Source: Thermotogae bacterium
GTDB lineage: Bacteria > Thermotogota > Thermotogae > UBA12178
Assembly (NCBI GenBank): GCA_003641795.1
Contig: QNAP01000046.1
Coordinates: 1 to 9,963 of the forward strand
DNA length: 9,963 nt
Direction: 5' to 3'
This document shows positions 1-6,432 of the stretch, in pieces. The position numbers were made by a program, and so were the translations under genes. A model generated the notes under the pieces. That model was not told the DNA's origin. It made no database searches and saw only the letters and a list, made by a program, of their open reading frames with translations. The stretch's first letter is position 1; each line of letters opens with the position of its first letter.

Positions 1-2
1 AG

Positions 3-161
3 GTAAAGTCGGAAATCGTCGTGCCCATGAAACGGGGAAAACATGTCGTGGGAGAGCTGGACATCGATAGCCACACACTTAGCGCCTTCGATGAAAGTGA
101 TCGGATGTTCCTCGAGTGGGTTTGTAAAAGGGTCGTGGAAAGATACTTCATGGGGGACTGA
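3..161 (+). CDS. GAF-domain protein, C-terminal end (free-methionine-(R)-sulfoxide reductase-like), partial
   Basis: An open frame enters from the left edge and ends at TGA 159-161, giving about 52 C-terminal residues. They contain SEIVVP, then a basic turn, VVGELDID and a following FDESD segment, and end in a helix. This is the closing strand-helix pattern of GAF domains, and it is especially like free-methionine-(R)-sulfoxide reductases (fRMsr), where SEIVVP follows the catalytic cysteine region and LDIDS follows a short turn. Those enzymes reduce oxidised free methionine with thioredoxin. The cysteines that would prove catalysis lie outside the window, so a sensory GAF domain cannot be excluded. 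The stop lies 5 bases before ispE, so the two genes are probably co-transcribed. GAF fold: fairly sure. Enzyme assignment: tentative. Confidence 0.7.
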   Translation, partial: VKSEIVVPMKRGKHVVGELDIDSHTLSAFDESDRMFLEWVCKRVVERYFMGD

Positions 162-166
162 GTTTC

Positions 167-976
167 GTGAGCGTGTATCTGTTGCGTGCACCTGCGAAGC
201 TGAATCTGTATTTGAGGGTTTTTGATAAGACCGAGGATGGATATCACGAAATCGAGTCTCTGACCCAGACCATCGATCTCAGTGATTACCTCGAGGTGGA
301 ATTCACCAAAGGAGTGGGAATAAAGGTTAACGTCACTTCGGGGTCGTTCAACGTGAACCCTGAAGCGAACACGTTGATACGGACTTATGAAGTTTTGGAA
401 GAAGAGTATGGGGGGATCGATTTTGGGCTGGTTGTAAAACTTCACAAACGCATTCCCATAGGTGGAGGACTCGGAGGAGGGAGCTCTGATGCTGCAGCTC
501 TACTCAGGTTTTTGAGAGGTGTTCTGGGCATTTCCATGGACGAAACTTTGAGGGTGGCCTTCAAAGTCGGAAGCGATGTACCCGCACTCTTGTTTGGCGG
601 TACTGTTCTCGTTCGGGGTCGAGGTGAAATCGTGGAGCAACTTGAACCCCTCCCACGCTATGGAGTCTTTCTCAACTGTCCGGAATTCCCAGTTGATACT
701 CGCCAAGCTTATCTGTGGCTTGATGAGACCAGAATTGAATTTCCATCCCACACCGCTATGGATTGCTATGAAGCTCTAAATCGTGGGGATTTTGGCCTCG
801 TTTGGAACGACTTTCGATCCGTGATCAGCAGGAAGGTACCGCCAGTGGAGAAAGCTTTGAAAGAATTTGAAAAACAACATGGAAAAGCCTTCCTTACAGG
901 CTCTGGTTCTTGTGTGTTTTCTCTGAGTGTTTCCCACAGCGATCATTCATTCCTTCCAAGATTCGACATAACCTGA
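167..976 (+). CDS. ispE: 4-diphosphocytidyl-2-C-methyl-D-erythritol kinase
   Basis: A GHMP-family kinase that phosphorylates the 2-hydroxyl of CDP-methylerythritol with ATP in the cytosolic MEP pathway to IPP and DMAPP. All family motifs are visible: PAKLNLYL at residues 9-16 with the conserved Lys11, the glycine-rich ATP loop GGGLGGGSSDAA at 99-110, GSDVP with the catalytic Asp137, and LTGSGSC at 243-249. The length is 269 aa. Only about 20 residues follow the third motif, whereas E. coli-type enzymes have about 40, so the C-terminal element is short. The GTG start at 167 is supported by a GGGGGA ribosome site at 152-157 with a 9-base spacer; the next GTG (173) is too far from it. The 3' end overlaps convergent ribF by 34 bases. 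Identity is near certain. Confidence 0.96.
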   Translation: MSVYLLRAPAKLNLYLRVFDKTEDGYHEIESLTQTIDLSDYLEVEFTKGVGIKVNVTSGSFNVNPEANTLIRTYEVLEEEYGGIDFGLVVKLHKRIPIGGGLGGGSSDAAALLRFLRGVLGISMDETLRVAFKVGSDVPALLFGGTVLVRGRGEIVEQLEPLPRYGVFLNCPEFPVDTRQAYLWLDETRIEFPSHTAMDCYEALNRGDFGLVWNDFRSVISRKVPPVEKALKEFEKQHGKAFLTGSGSCVFSLSVSHSDHSFLPRFDIT

Positions 977-1854
977 ATCTTCTTCTTGGCACGTTTGAGG
1001 TCTTCTTCCATAGCCTGTTGTAGTTCTCCCAATGAATTGAATTTCAATTCCGGTCGCATGTACTCTATTAGTTCGACTTCAATATTCTCTTCGTACAGAT
1101 CTCCCCCGGCGTATCCGATTATGTGGACTTCATACTTGACATCCTCCGCGCTTTCCACAGTGGGACGGATGCCTATGTTCATGAGTCCAAAATAGTCTTG
1201 GTTCCTCACGCGAACCTTCGCAAGATAGACGCCGAATTTTGGTATCACGAGCCTTTCGTGTCCCCGTTCAATGTTTGCCGTTGGAAAATTCAAGCGAGTA
1301 CCCAAGCACCTTCCTCTTATAACTTCCCCCATTATCTTGTAAGGATTACCAAGAAGAATAGCCGCTTCTTTTACCTTGCCTTCCATTATCAACGACCTTA
1401 TGCGAGAGCTACTGACCTTGGCCCCCCCATTTTCAACTTGGGGGACGATCCGCACCTCGATATTGTGTGAACGCGCAAGGCCTTTCAAAAGCTCGGCATT
1501 CCCGGTGGCTTTCTTTCCAAATTTGAAATCACTGCCCACTACGATACCTTTGACACGGCTCTCTTTGAGCAGGGACACGAAATCCTTGGGGCTGAGATCT
1601 TTCAATTCTACCAGATCGAGAAAAAAGACACCATCAACGCCCAGATTGTACAGCTGGGCAGAACGGTAGGTCGGAGGATAAAGGAGTCCGGGAAATCCTT
1701 CCCGGTCCAGGTAATACTCGAAAGGATAAATGAAGCTGAGAACTTGAAAGGATGTCTGGAGTTTTTGTGCAAACTTTTTTCCGGCTTCCAACAACTTACG
1801 ATGCCCTATGTGAAGGCCATCAAAGATGCCTATAGCAACGGTAAAGGTCCCCAT
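943..1854 (-). CDS. ribF: Bifunctional riboflavin kinase / FAD synthetase
   Basis: Converts riboflavin to FMN and FMN to FAD using ATP. The N-terminal FMN adenylyltransferase domain shows the nucleotidyltransferase signature GIFDGLHIGH at residues 9-18, VVGSDFKFG at 105-113 and SSSRIR at 148-153. The C-terminal riboflavin kinase domain follows from about residue 168: GEVIRGRCLGTRLNFPTAN (176-194), with the PTAN Mg/ATP motif, FGVYLA (207-212), NIGIRPTV (226-233) and the acidic YEVHI segment with Glu242. The length, 303 aa, is normal for the fused enzyme. The ATG start lies 10 bases after the korA stop, with a GAGAG-type site between them, so it is probably translated by coupling. It is the last gene of the minus-strand operon and overlaps the ispE tail by 34 bases. 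Nothing in it looks broken. Confidence 0.96.
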   Translation of the reverse strand: MGTFTVAIGIFDGLHIGHRKLLEAGKKFAQKLQTSFQVLSFIYPFEYYLDREGFPGLLYPPTYRSAQLYNLGVDGVFFLDLVELKDLSPKDFVSLLKESRVKGIVVGSDFKFGKKATGNAELLKGLARSHNIEVRIVPQVENGGAKVSSSRIRSLIMEGKVKEAAILLGNPYKIMGEVIRGRCLGTRLNFPTANIERGHERLVIPKFGVYLAKVRVRNQDYFGLMNIGIRPTVESAEDVKYEVHIIGYAGGDLYEENIEVELIEYMRPELKFNSLGELQQAMEEDLKRAKKKIQVMSNLGRNE

Positions 1855-1864
1855 TTGATCACTC

Positions 1865-3016
1865 TCAGAACTCGGTCATGCCGGAGTAGACTTTTCCAAT
1901 AGCCTCGAGAATCTCGGAAGGAGAGATTAGCTCTCCGCTGATCTTTGAAACGATTTCGAAGTGTCGTCGATCTTTGAAGATTCTGGAAACTTCCCTGGCG
2001 ACTTGTCCGGTGTTCAGCTCGGCCACCACAACTCCAATCGTGTGCTTTCCCAGCTGTCTGAGCCGCTTGAAGGGAAATGGCCAGATGGTGATGGGTCTGA
2101 AGAAGCCCACAGGTATGCCATCGTTTCGTGCCATTTTTACCGCTCTTATAGCACTTCTTGCGACGGAACCGTAGGCTATCACCAAGATTTCCGCATCTTC
2201 CACCATGCACTCATCATAGAGGATCAACTTGTCGGCGTGGAGTCTGATCTTATCCTGGAGTCTCCGCAGAAGCCTTTCGGCGACCTCGGGAGTTCCCACA
2301 GGGAACCCGCTTTCGTCGTGGACCAATCCCGTCACATGGAAACGTGTCTTCCCCATCTTTGCCAGAGGTATGGTGCTCACATCTTCGGTCTCTTCAAATG
2401 GAACGAAGATTTCCTCCTCGTATTCCTCGTCACTTTTTCGCGCTAAAGTTTCTATTTCTTCGTCCGACGGCAACTCTACTGTTTCACGGATGTGGCCCAA
2501 TACCTCATCCATAAGGAAGATCACAGGGTTTCTGAATTCTTCCGCGAAATTGAACGCTTTGATGATCAATCTGTACACTTCTTCCACGGTAGAAGGGTAG
2601 AGAGTGATCACCGGATGATCTCCATGTGTACCCCAGCGTGCCTGCATTATATCGCCTTGGCCCGGTTTTGTCGGCAAACCTGTACTCGGGCCACCACGTT
2701 GCACGTCCACAAATACCACAGGAGTTTCCGTCATACACGCGTATCCGATGGCTTCCTGCATGAGGCTGAACCCCGGCCCGCTCGTGGCTGTCATGGATTT
2801 CACTCCGGCAAGCGAAGCACCAATGACTGCGGCGGCACTGGCAAGCTCATCTTCCATCTGGATAAAGACTCCGCCCATCTTTGGAAGTTCCTTCGCCATG
2901 ACTTCCATGATCTCAGAAGACGGTGTTATGGGATAACCAGCATAAAACCTGCATCCTGCCTTTATGGCGCCAAGGGCGCAGGCTTCATTACCTTGCAGGA
3001 GAATCCGTTCGCCCAA
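1865..3016 (-). CDS. korA: 2-oxoacid:ferredoxin oxidoreductase, alpha subunit (KorA type)
   Basis: Alpha subunit of a thiamine-diphosphate enzyme that oxidatively decarboxylates a 2-oxoacid to acyl-CoA with ferredoxin as acceptor. The pyrimidine-binding domain is seen in YPITPSSE (28-35), MEDELAS with Glu55 (54-60) and TATSGPGFSLMQEA (76-89). Domain II follows, ending with VVAELNTGQVAREV near the C-terminus. The length of 383 aa is typical of KorA/VorB-type alpha chains. 2-Oxoglutarate is the usual guess, but branched-chain oxoacids cannot be excluded from sequence. The start is TTG 3016: an AAAGGTGG site at 3026-3033 sits 9 bases upstream and no better start is near. It overlaps korD by 29 bases. 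The beta subunit, which carries the Mg-thiamine-diphosphate site, and the gamma subunit do not follow; ribF begins only 10 bases on. Activity must therefore rely on subunits encoded elsewhere. Confidence 0.93.
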   Translation of the reverse strand: MGERILLQGNEACALGAIKAGCRFYAGYPITPSSEIMEVMAKELPKMGGVFIQMEDELASAAAVIGASLAGVKSMTATSGPGFSLMQEAIGYACMTETPVVFVDVQRGGPSTGLPTKPGQGDIMQARWGTHGDHPVITLYPSTVEEVYRLIIKAFNFAEEFRNPVIFLMDEVLGHIRETVELPSDEEIETLARKSDEEYEEEIFVPFEETEDVSTIPLAKMGKTRFHVTGLVHDESGFPVGTPEVAERLLRRLQDKIRLHADKLILYDECMVEDAEILVIAYGSVARSAIRAVKMARNDGIPVGFFRPITIWPFPFKRLRQLGKHTIGVVVAELNTGQVAREVSRIFKDRRHFEIVSKISGELISPSEILEAIGKVYSGMTEF

Positions 3017-3227
3017 CTTTTTCTACCACCTTTACGTCTATTGCAAAATCCGGACACAAGTTCTCGCACATCATACAACCAATACACGTGGAATGGTCTT
3101 CGACGACGGGAACATCCAATGCCCCTCGTTTAATGGTTGATGTGGGACATACCGAATAACATATACCGCACTTCTTACACCATTCAAGCTCAATATCCAC
3201 CTGGTAAGAGCCCTTCCTTGTTCCCAT
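2988..3227 (-). CDS. korD: 2-oxoacid:ferredoxin oxidoreductase, delta subunit (2x[4Fe-4S] ferredoxin)
   Basis: A small ferredoxin-like electron-transfer subunit of 79 aa. Two cluster motifs are complete: CKKCGICYSVCP (Cys17, 20, 23, 27) and CIGCMMCENLCP (Cys48, 51, 54, 58), as in the delta subunits of KOR/VOR enzymes that pass electrons from the thiamine enzyme to external ferredoxin. I place the start at ATG 3227 because the GGTGGAGG ribosome site at 3234-3241 lies 6 bases before it. The in-frame TTG at 3233 touches that site and is unlikely. The gene lies 18 bases after oadB and overlaps korA, the usual korD-korA order. A free-standing ferredoxin is the alternative, but the overlap with korA makes a subunit role much more likely. 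Confidence 0.92.
   Translation of the reverse strand: MGTRKGSYQVDIELEWCKKCGICYSVCPTSTIKRGALDVPVVEDHSTCIGCMMCENLCPDFAIDVKVVEKVGRTDSPAR
3026..3033 (-). promoter_or_regulatory. Ribosome binding site deciding the korA TTG start
   Basis: AAAGGTGG on the minus strand, 9 bases before TTG 3016 and inside the end of korD. It supports the non-ATG start. Confidence 0.7.
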
Positions 3228-3233
3228 GTTCAA

Positions 3234-3241
3234 CCTCCACC
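3234..3241 (-). promoter_or_regulatory. Ribosome binding site deciding the korD ATG start
   Basis: GGTGGAGG lies 6 bases before ATG 3227 and directly abuts the in-frame TTG at 3233, so the ATG is the likely start. Confidence 0.75.
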
Positions 3242-3245
3242 ATGT

Positions 3246-4382
3246 CTATTGTAACATCGCTAAAAATACTCCCGCGGCCACCGCCGATCCTATCACTCCT
3301 GCCACGTTCGGTCCCATAGCGTGCATGAGGATGAAGTTGGTGGGGTCGTCTCGTTGTGCTATTTGTTGTGCAACTCTTGCGGAGTTGGGAACTGCGGAGA
3401 CTCCCGCTCCACCGATGAGTGGATTCACTTTGTGCTTCGAAAAGAGGTTCATGAGCTTGGCCAGTAAAACGCCAGAGGCAGTGGCGATCACGAAAGCCGC
3501 TGCACCGAGTCCCACGATTTTCAGACTCGCTGGTGTCAGGAAAGTTTCCGCCCTTGCGAGAGATCCTACAGAGATGCCTAGTAGTAGAGTAACACTGTCG
3601 AGAAGGTAACGGGAAGACGCTTCAACCAGCCTTCTCGTGACACCAGATTCTTTCAACAAGTTACCCAACATGAGCATCCCGACGAGAGGAAGTGCCTTTG
3701 GAACCAAGAGGGTGATCACGACAGTGCTAGCAATGGGAAAGAGGATTCTCTCCAACTTGGAAACTTCTCTGAGCTGCTCCATACGGATCATCCGTTCCTT
3801 TTTAGTGGTGAGAAGTTTCATCACGGGAGGTTGAATTATCGGAATCATGGCAATGTAGGAATAAGCTGCTATGCCTATCACAGAGAGGAGTTCAGGTGCC
3901 AGCTGTGTGGATATGTAGATAGAAGTGGGACCATCGGCTCCTCCAATGATACCTATGGAAGCTGCCTGAGGCAATGTGAACCCCATAAATTTCGCTATGA
4001 TGAAGGTGAGAAATATTCCAGCTTGCGCGCCGGCACCCAGAAAGATCGTCTTTGGATTCGACAACAGGAAAGAAAAATCGGTGAGCGCACCGATACCTAA
4101 AAAGATCAAAGGGGGATACACATCTAAGAGAAGGCCTTGCTGTATGTACCAGAGTAGGCCTCCAGGATTCCCGTTGGTGGGTGGCATCATGATGGCAGTG
4201 TAGGCTGCGGGAATGTTTCCCATGATGATGCCGAAAGCTATGGGGATCAACAGTAGAGGTTCGGCGTGTTTGACGATAGCGAAGTAGATCAGTATTCCAG
4301 CGACAGCGAACATGATGAAGTTCCCTACGGTAAGGCCCATTACGGCCATGGAGTTGAGATACTCGAGTATGTTTTCCACCAC
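3246..4382 (-). CDS. oadB: Sodium-translocating decarboxylase, beta subunit (OadB/GcdB/MmdB family)
   Basis: An integral membrane protein that uses decarboxylation of carboxybiotin to pump Na+ out of the cell. The 378 aa form many hydrophobic helices. The residues known as essential in Klebsiella OadB (Asp203, Asn373, Gly377, Ser382, Arg389) are all present at a constant offset of 53: Asp150 in GGADGPTS, then Asn320, Gly324, Ser329 and Arg336 in the NPLIGGAGVSAVPNSAR block. HAMGPNVAGVIGS (354-366) is also typical. GTG 4382 is chosen because AGGAGG at 4391-4396 sits 8 bases upstream. The alpha (carboxyltransferase), gamma and biotin-carrier subunits are absent from the window, so the substrate (oxaloacetate, methylmalonyl-CoA or glutaconyl-CoA) cannot be told; the symbol denotes the family only. 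It lies 32 bases after the restored end of the flavin reductase and 18 bases before korD. Confidence 0.94.
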   Translation of the reverse strand: MVENILEYLNSMAVMGLTVGNFIMFAVAGILIYFAIVKHAEPLLLIPIAFGIIMGNIPAAYTAIMMPPTNGNPGGLLWYIQQGLLLDVYPPLIFLGIGALTDFSFLLSNPKTIFLGAGAQAGIFLTFIIAKFMGFTLPQAASIGIIGGADGPTSIYISTQLAPELLSVIGIAAYSYIAMIPIIQPPVMKLLTTKKERMIRMEQLREVSKLERILFPIASTVVITLLVPKALPLVGMLMLGNLLKESGVTRRLVEASSRYLLDSVTLLLGISVGSLARAETFLTPASLKIVGLGAAAFVIATASGVLLAKLMNLFSKHKVNPLIGGAGVSAVPNSARVAQQIAQRDDPTNFILMHAMGPNVAGVIGSAVAAGVFLAMLQ

Positions 4383-4414
4383 GTTCCATTCCTCCTCTAT
4401 TTTGAAAACTTCTA

Positions 4415-4976
4415 TTAAAGCTTTTTTGAATCGTATTCTCTTTTCTTGGCAAGATCTACTGTAGTGTAAACATCCTTGCCAAGATAAAGAGGAGCACTAT
4501 AATTGGGTTTACCATCTTCATCGAAAGCTCGAGGATCGTAATGAACACCCACGATTTTTTCTACAAACAAATAACGTGTGATCGCCACAATCGCGACCCT
4601 CCGTTACCTTACATTCGTATGCTGCCACGGCACCTTTCAAGTACAGACATTTGATAACGCGGGAGTCTTCCACTTGAAGGTTGAAGGTGCTCACGTTGTC
4701 GATCTCAGCGCCGCTCCGTTTTCCCAATAATTCCACGAGACAATTTTCCGAGTACGACATGAAACTGGTGGTGAACTCTCCACTGAGCGAAACGAGTTTG
4801 TGTGTGAACCGCTTCGGCGAGGTGAGACCACCGAAAAGCGAGGGATTGAATGAAATCATCGTGTGCCAAGTTGCGACCATGAAAGTGGCGCGTCCCTTCC
4901 AACGTGCACCAATCACCGCCACTGTCAAAGGGTATTCGTGATAAAGTGAGCTCGGTACCGTTTCAAAGTTCATCAT
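4415..4976 (-). pseudogene. Flavin reductase-like (FMN-binding split barrel) protein, frameshifted
   Basis: Residues 1-137 match the flavin reductase-like family: YPLTVAVIGAR near the start, MVATWHTMISFNPSLFGG (33-50), SPKRFTHKLV, GEFTTSF and GDHTLFV. These proteins bind FMN and reduce flavin or act as small flavoproteins. After LFV the frame becomes un-family-like and stops at TGA 4518-4520. The frame one base along carries the expected ending: VGVHYDPRAFDEDG, then SAPLYLG, then a tail to TAA 4415-4417, followed directly by TAG. Removing one base at about 4555-4575, which includes an A6 run (coding sense, 4555-4560), restores a 186-aa protein of normal family length. This may be a recent mutation, a sequencing error or slippage. 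The start is ATG 4976, overlapping the pdxT stop as ATGA, with a GGTG site 8 bases before it; a second ATG follows at once. Family certain; exact substrate unknown. Confidence 0.87.
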
Positions 4977-5548
4977 TTTCCGTTCACCATTTCGACGAAG
5001 AGTCTATGTATCCGCGACTCACCTTTCACCAGTTCCGGATGGAAAGTGGCTGCGAGAACTTTACCTTGGGCTACAAGAACGGGCCTTCCTCGATGGCTCG
5101 ATAACACTTTCACATCGTCACCTACATGAGTGATGATCGGTGCCCTGATGAAAACACCTCTCACGGGGAGTTCGAGACCTTCCACCTCTATCTCAGCTTC
5201 GAAGCTGTTTATCTGTCGACCATACCCGTTTCTTTCCACGGAAACGTCCAGCAATCCAAGCGTTTCTTGCTCTTTTGCGTTGGTTATCTCCCTTGCCAAT
5301 ACGACGAGACCTGCACAAGTGCCGAAAATGGGAAACCCTTCTTTAGCCATTTCTTTGATTTCGTCCCAGATCCCGGTGAGTTTCATCAGTCTCGTGATCG
5401 TGGTGCTTTCGCCACCCGGTATGATCAAACCATCGACTTCTTTCAAGTCTTTTAGCTTCTTGACGATTTGAGTATCGCAATCCAGTTGTCTCAGTGCCTG
5501 AATGTGTTCCCTTATATCTCCCTGCATTCCCAGGACACCGATCTTCAC
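4973..5548 (-). CDS. pdxT: Pyridoxal 5'-phosphate synthase, glutaminase subunit
   Basis: A class I-type glutamine amidotransferase that releases ammonia from glutamine and feeds it to PdxS in the 12+12 PLP synthase. The triad is visible: Cys78 in FGTCAG, and His170 and Glu172 in FHPEL. The PGGEST signature is at 44-49 and the start MKIGVLGMQGD is typical. The length is 191 aa, as in the family. It starts at GTG 5548, 3 bases after the pdxS stop, with GGGG and GGTGAT ribosome-site elements inside the end of pdxS. Its TGA overlaps the flavin reductase start (ATGA). Pairing with pdxS confirms the function. Confidence 0.97.
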   Translation of the reverse strand: MKIGVLGMQGDIREHIQALRQLDCDTQIVKKLKDLKEVDGLIIPGGESTTITRLMKLTGIWDEIKEMAKEGFPIFGTCAGLVVLAREITNAKEQETLGLLDVSVERNGYGRQINSFEAEIEVEGLELPVRGVFIRAPIITHVGDDVKVLSSHRGRPVLVAQGKVLAATFHPELVKGESRIHRLFVEMVNGK

Positions 5549-5551
5549 CGA

Positions 5552-6430
5552 TCACCAACCCCTTTCTTGCATCTTAACGGCGAGTTCTTCCACGGCTTTC
5601 CCAGGCATGGGTGATCCGGTGTCTTCACTCACTTTGGCGAGCATTTTAGCATCGTTCCAATAGAGAACCGCGGCAACGATAGCACGTGCCATCTTTTCTG
5701 GATCCTTTGATTTGAAGATCCCAGAGCCCACGAAGACTCCGTCGGCTCCCAGCATCATCATCAAAGCTGCATCGGCTGGTGTGGCGATACCTCCTGCGGC
5801 GAAGTTGACTACGGGTAACCTTCCGAGTTTTTTCACCTCGTAAACCAGTTCCACTGGTGCACCGATCTCTTTGGCGTAGGTGACCAGCTCTTCATCTGGC
5901 ATGTTTTTCACACGACGAATCTCGTCCATCACTTGTCTCATGTGTTTCACAGCTTCGACCACGTTGCCGGTTCCCGCTTCTCCCTTGGTGCGTATCATTG
6001 CTGCGCCTTCGGCGATCCTTCTCAAAGCTTCGCCGAGATCCCTGGCACCACAGACGAAGGGAACCTTGAACTCGTGCTTGTTGATGTGATATCTATCATC
6101 TGCTGGTGTTAACACTTCAGACTCGTCTACAAAGTCAACTCCAATGGCTTCCAAGATTCTTGCCTCCGCTATATGGCCTATCCTGACCTTGGCCATGACG
6201 GGAATCGAAACCGCTTCCATGATCTCGCGGATTTTCTGGATACTAGCCATCCGCGCTACGCCGCCTTCTTTTCGTATATCGGCAGGGACCCGCTCTAATG
6301 CCATAACTGCCACAGCACCAGCAGCCTCAGCAACCTTGGCTTGTTCCGCTGTTGTCACATCCATTATCACACCGTTTTTCAACATTTCGGCCAACCCTTT
6401 CTTAACGGTCCATGTACCGTGTCTTTCCAC
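5552..6430 (-). CDS. pdxS: Pyridoxal 5'-phosphate synthase, synthase subunit
   Basis: A (beta/alpha)8-barrel lyase that builds PLP from ribose 5-phosphate, glyceraldehyde 3-phosphate and ammonia supplied by PdxT. Conserved blocks are VIMDVTTAEQAKVAEAAGAV, ALERVPADIR, PVMAKVRIGH, VDESEVLTPAD, RTKGEAGTGN, VNFAAGGIATPADAALMM, GSGIFKS and the C-terminal MQERGW. I prefer GTG 6430 (292 aa) for two reasons. AGGAGG at 6438-6443 is then 7 bases upstream, and the catalytic residues fall at Asp24, Lys81 and Lys149, the Bacillus subtilis numbering. ATG 6436 is the alternative: it forms an ATGA overlap with pncB but lies only 1 base from the SD. The next gene, pdxT, follows after 3 bases. Function is certain. 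Confidence 0.97.
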   Translation of the reverse strand: MERHGTWTVKKGLAEMLKNGVIMDVTTAEQAKVAEAAGAVAVMALERVPADIRKEGGVARMASIQKIREIMEAVSIPVMAKVRIGHIAEARILEAIGVDFVDESEVLTPADDRYHINKHEFKVPFVCGARDLGEALRRIAEGAAMIRTKGEAGTGNVVEAVKHMRQVMDEIRRVKNMPDEELVTYAKEIGAPVELVYEVKKLGRLPVVNFAAGGIATPADAALMMMLGADGVFVGSGIFKSKDPEKMARAIVAAVLYWNDAKMLAKVSEDTGSPMPGKAVEELAVKMQERGW

Positions 6431-6432
6431 TC

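Noticed and set aside
51..66. DxHxxG-like or catalytic-loss reading of pncA because one usual metal-binding histidine is missing (residues 51-66 of the protein, gene at 7715-8254).
   Set aside because: The Asp, His and His ligands plus the Asp-Lys-Cys triad remain, and a DDxEF stretch at this point is common in related cysteine hydrolases.
1961..3133. Long plus-strand open frames opposite korA and korD.
   Set aside because: They lie wholly antisense to genes with clear family motifs, have no family-like motifs of their own and no convincing ribosome sites.
3228..3233. TTG 3233 as the korD start, giving 81 aa.
   Set aside because: It directly abuts the GGTGGAGG ribosome site, leaving no spacer; ATG 3227 is well spaced.
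3892..4452. A minus-strand open frame of 186 codons in another frame of oadB, with an ATG at 4387-4389 close to the SD.
   Set aside because: The product is rich in Arg, His and Ser and has no recognisable domain, while the oadB frame carries all known key residues. Its upstream end also overlaps the real flavin reductase tail.
4554..4562. A AAA AAT heptamer at the flavin reductase break, as a programmed -1 ribosomal frameshift site.
   Set aside because: The frame needed downstream is +1 (one base removed), so a -1 slip would not reach it. No obvious stimulatory structure was seen.
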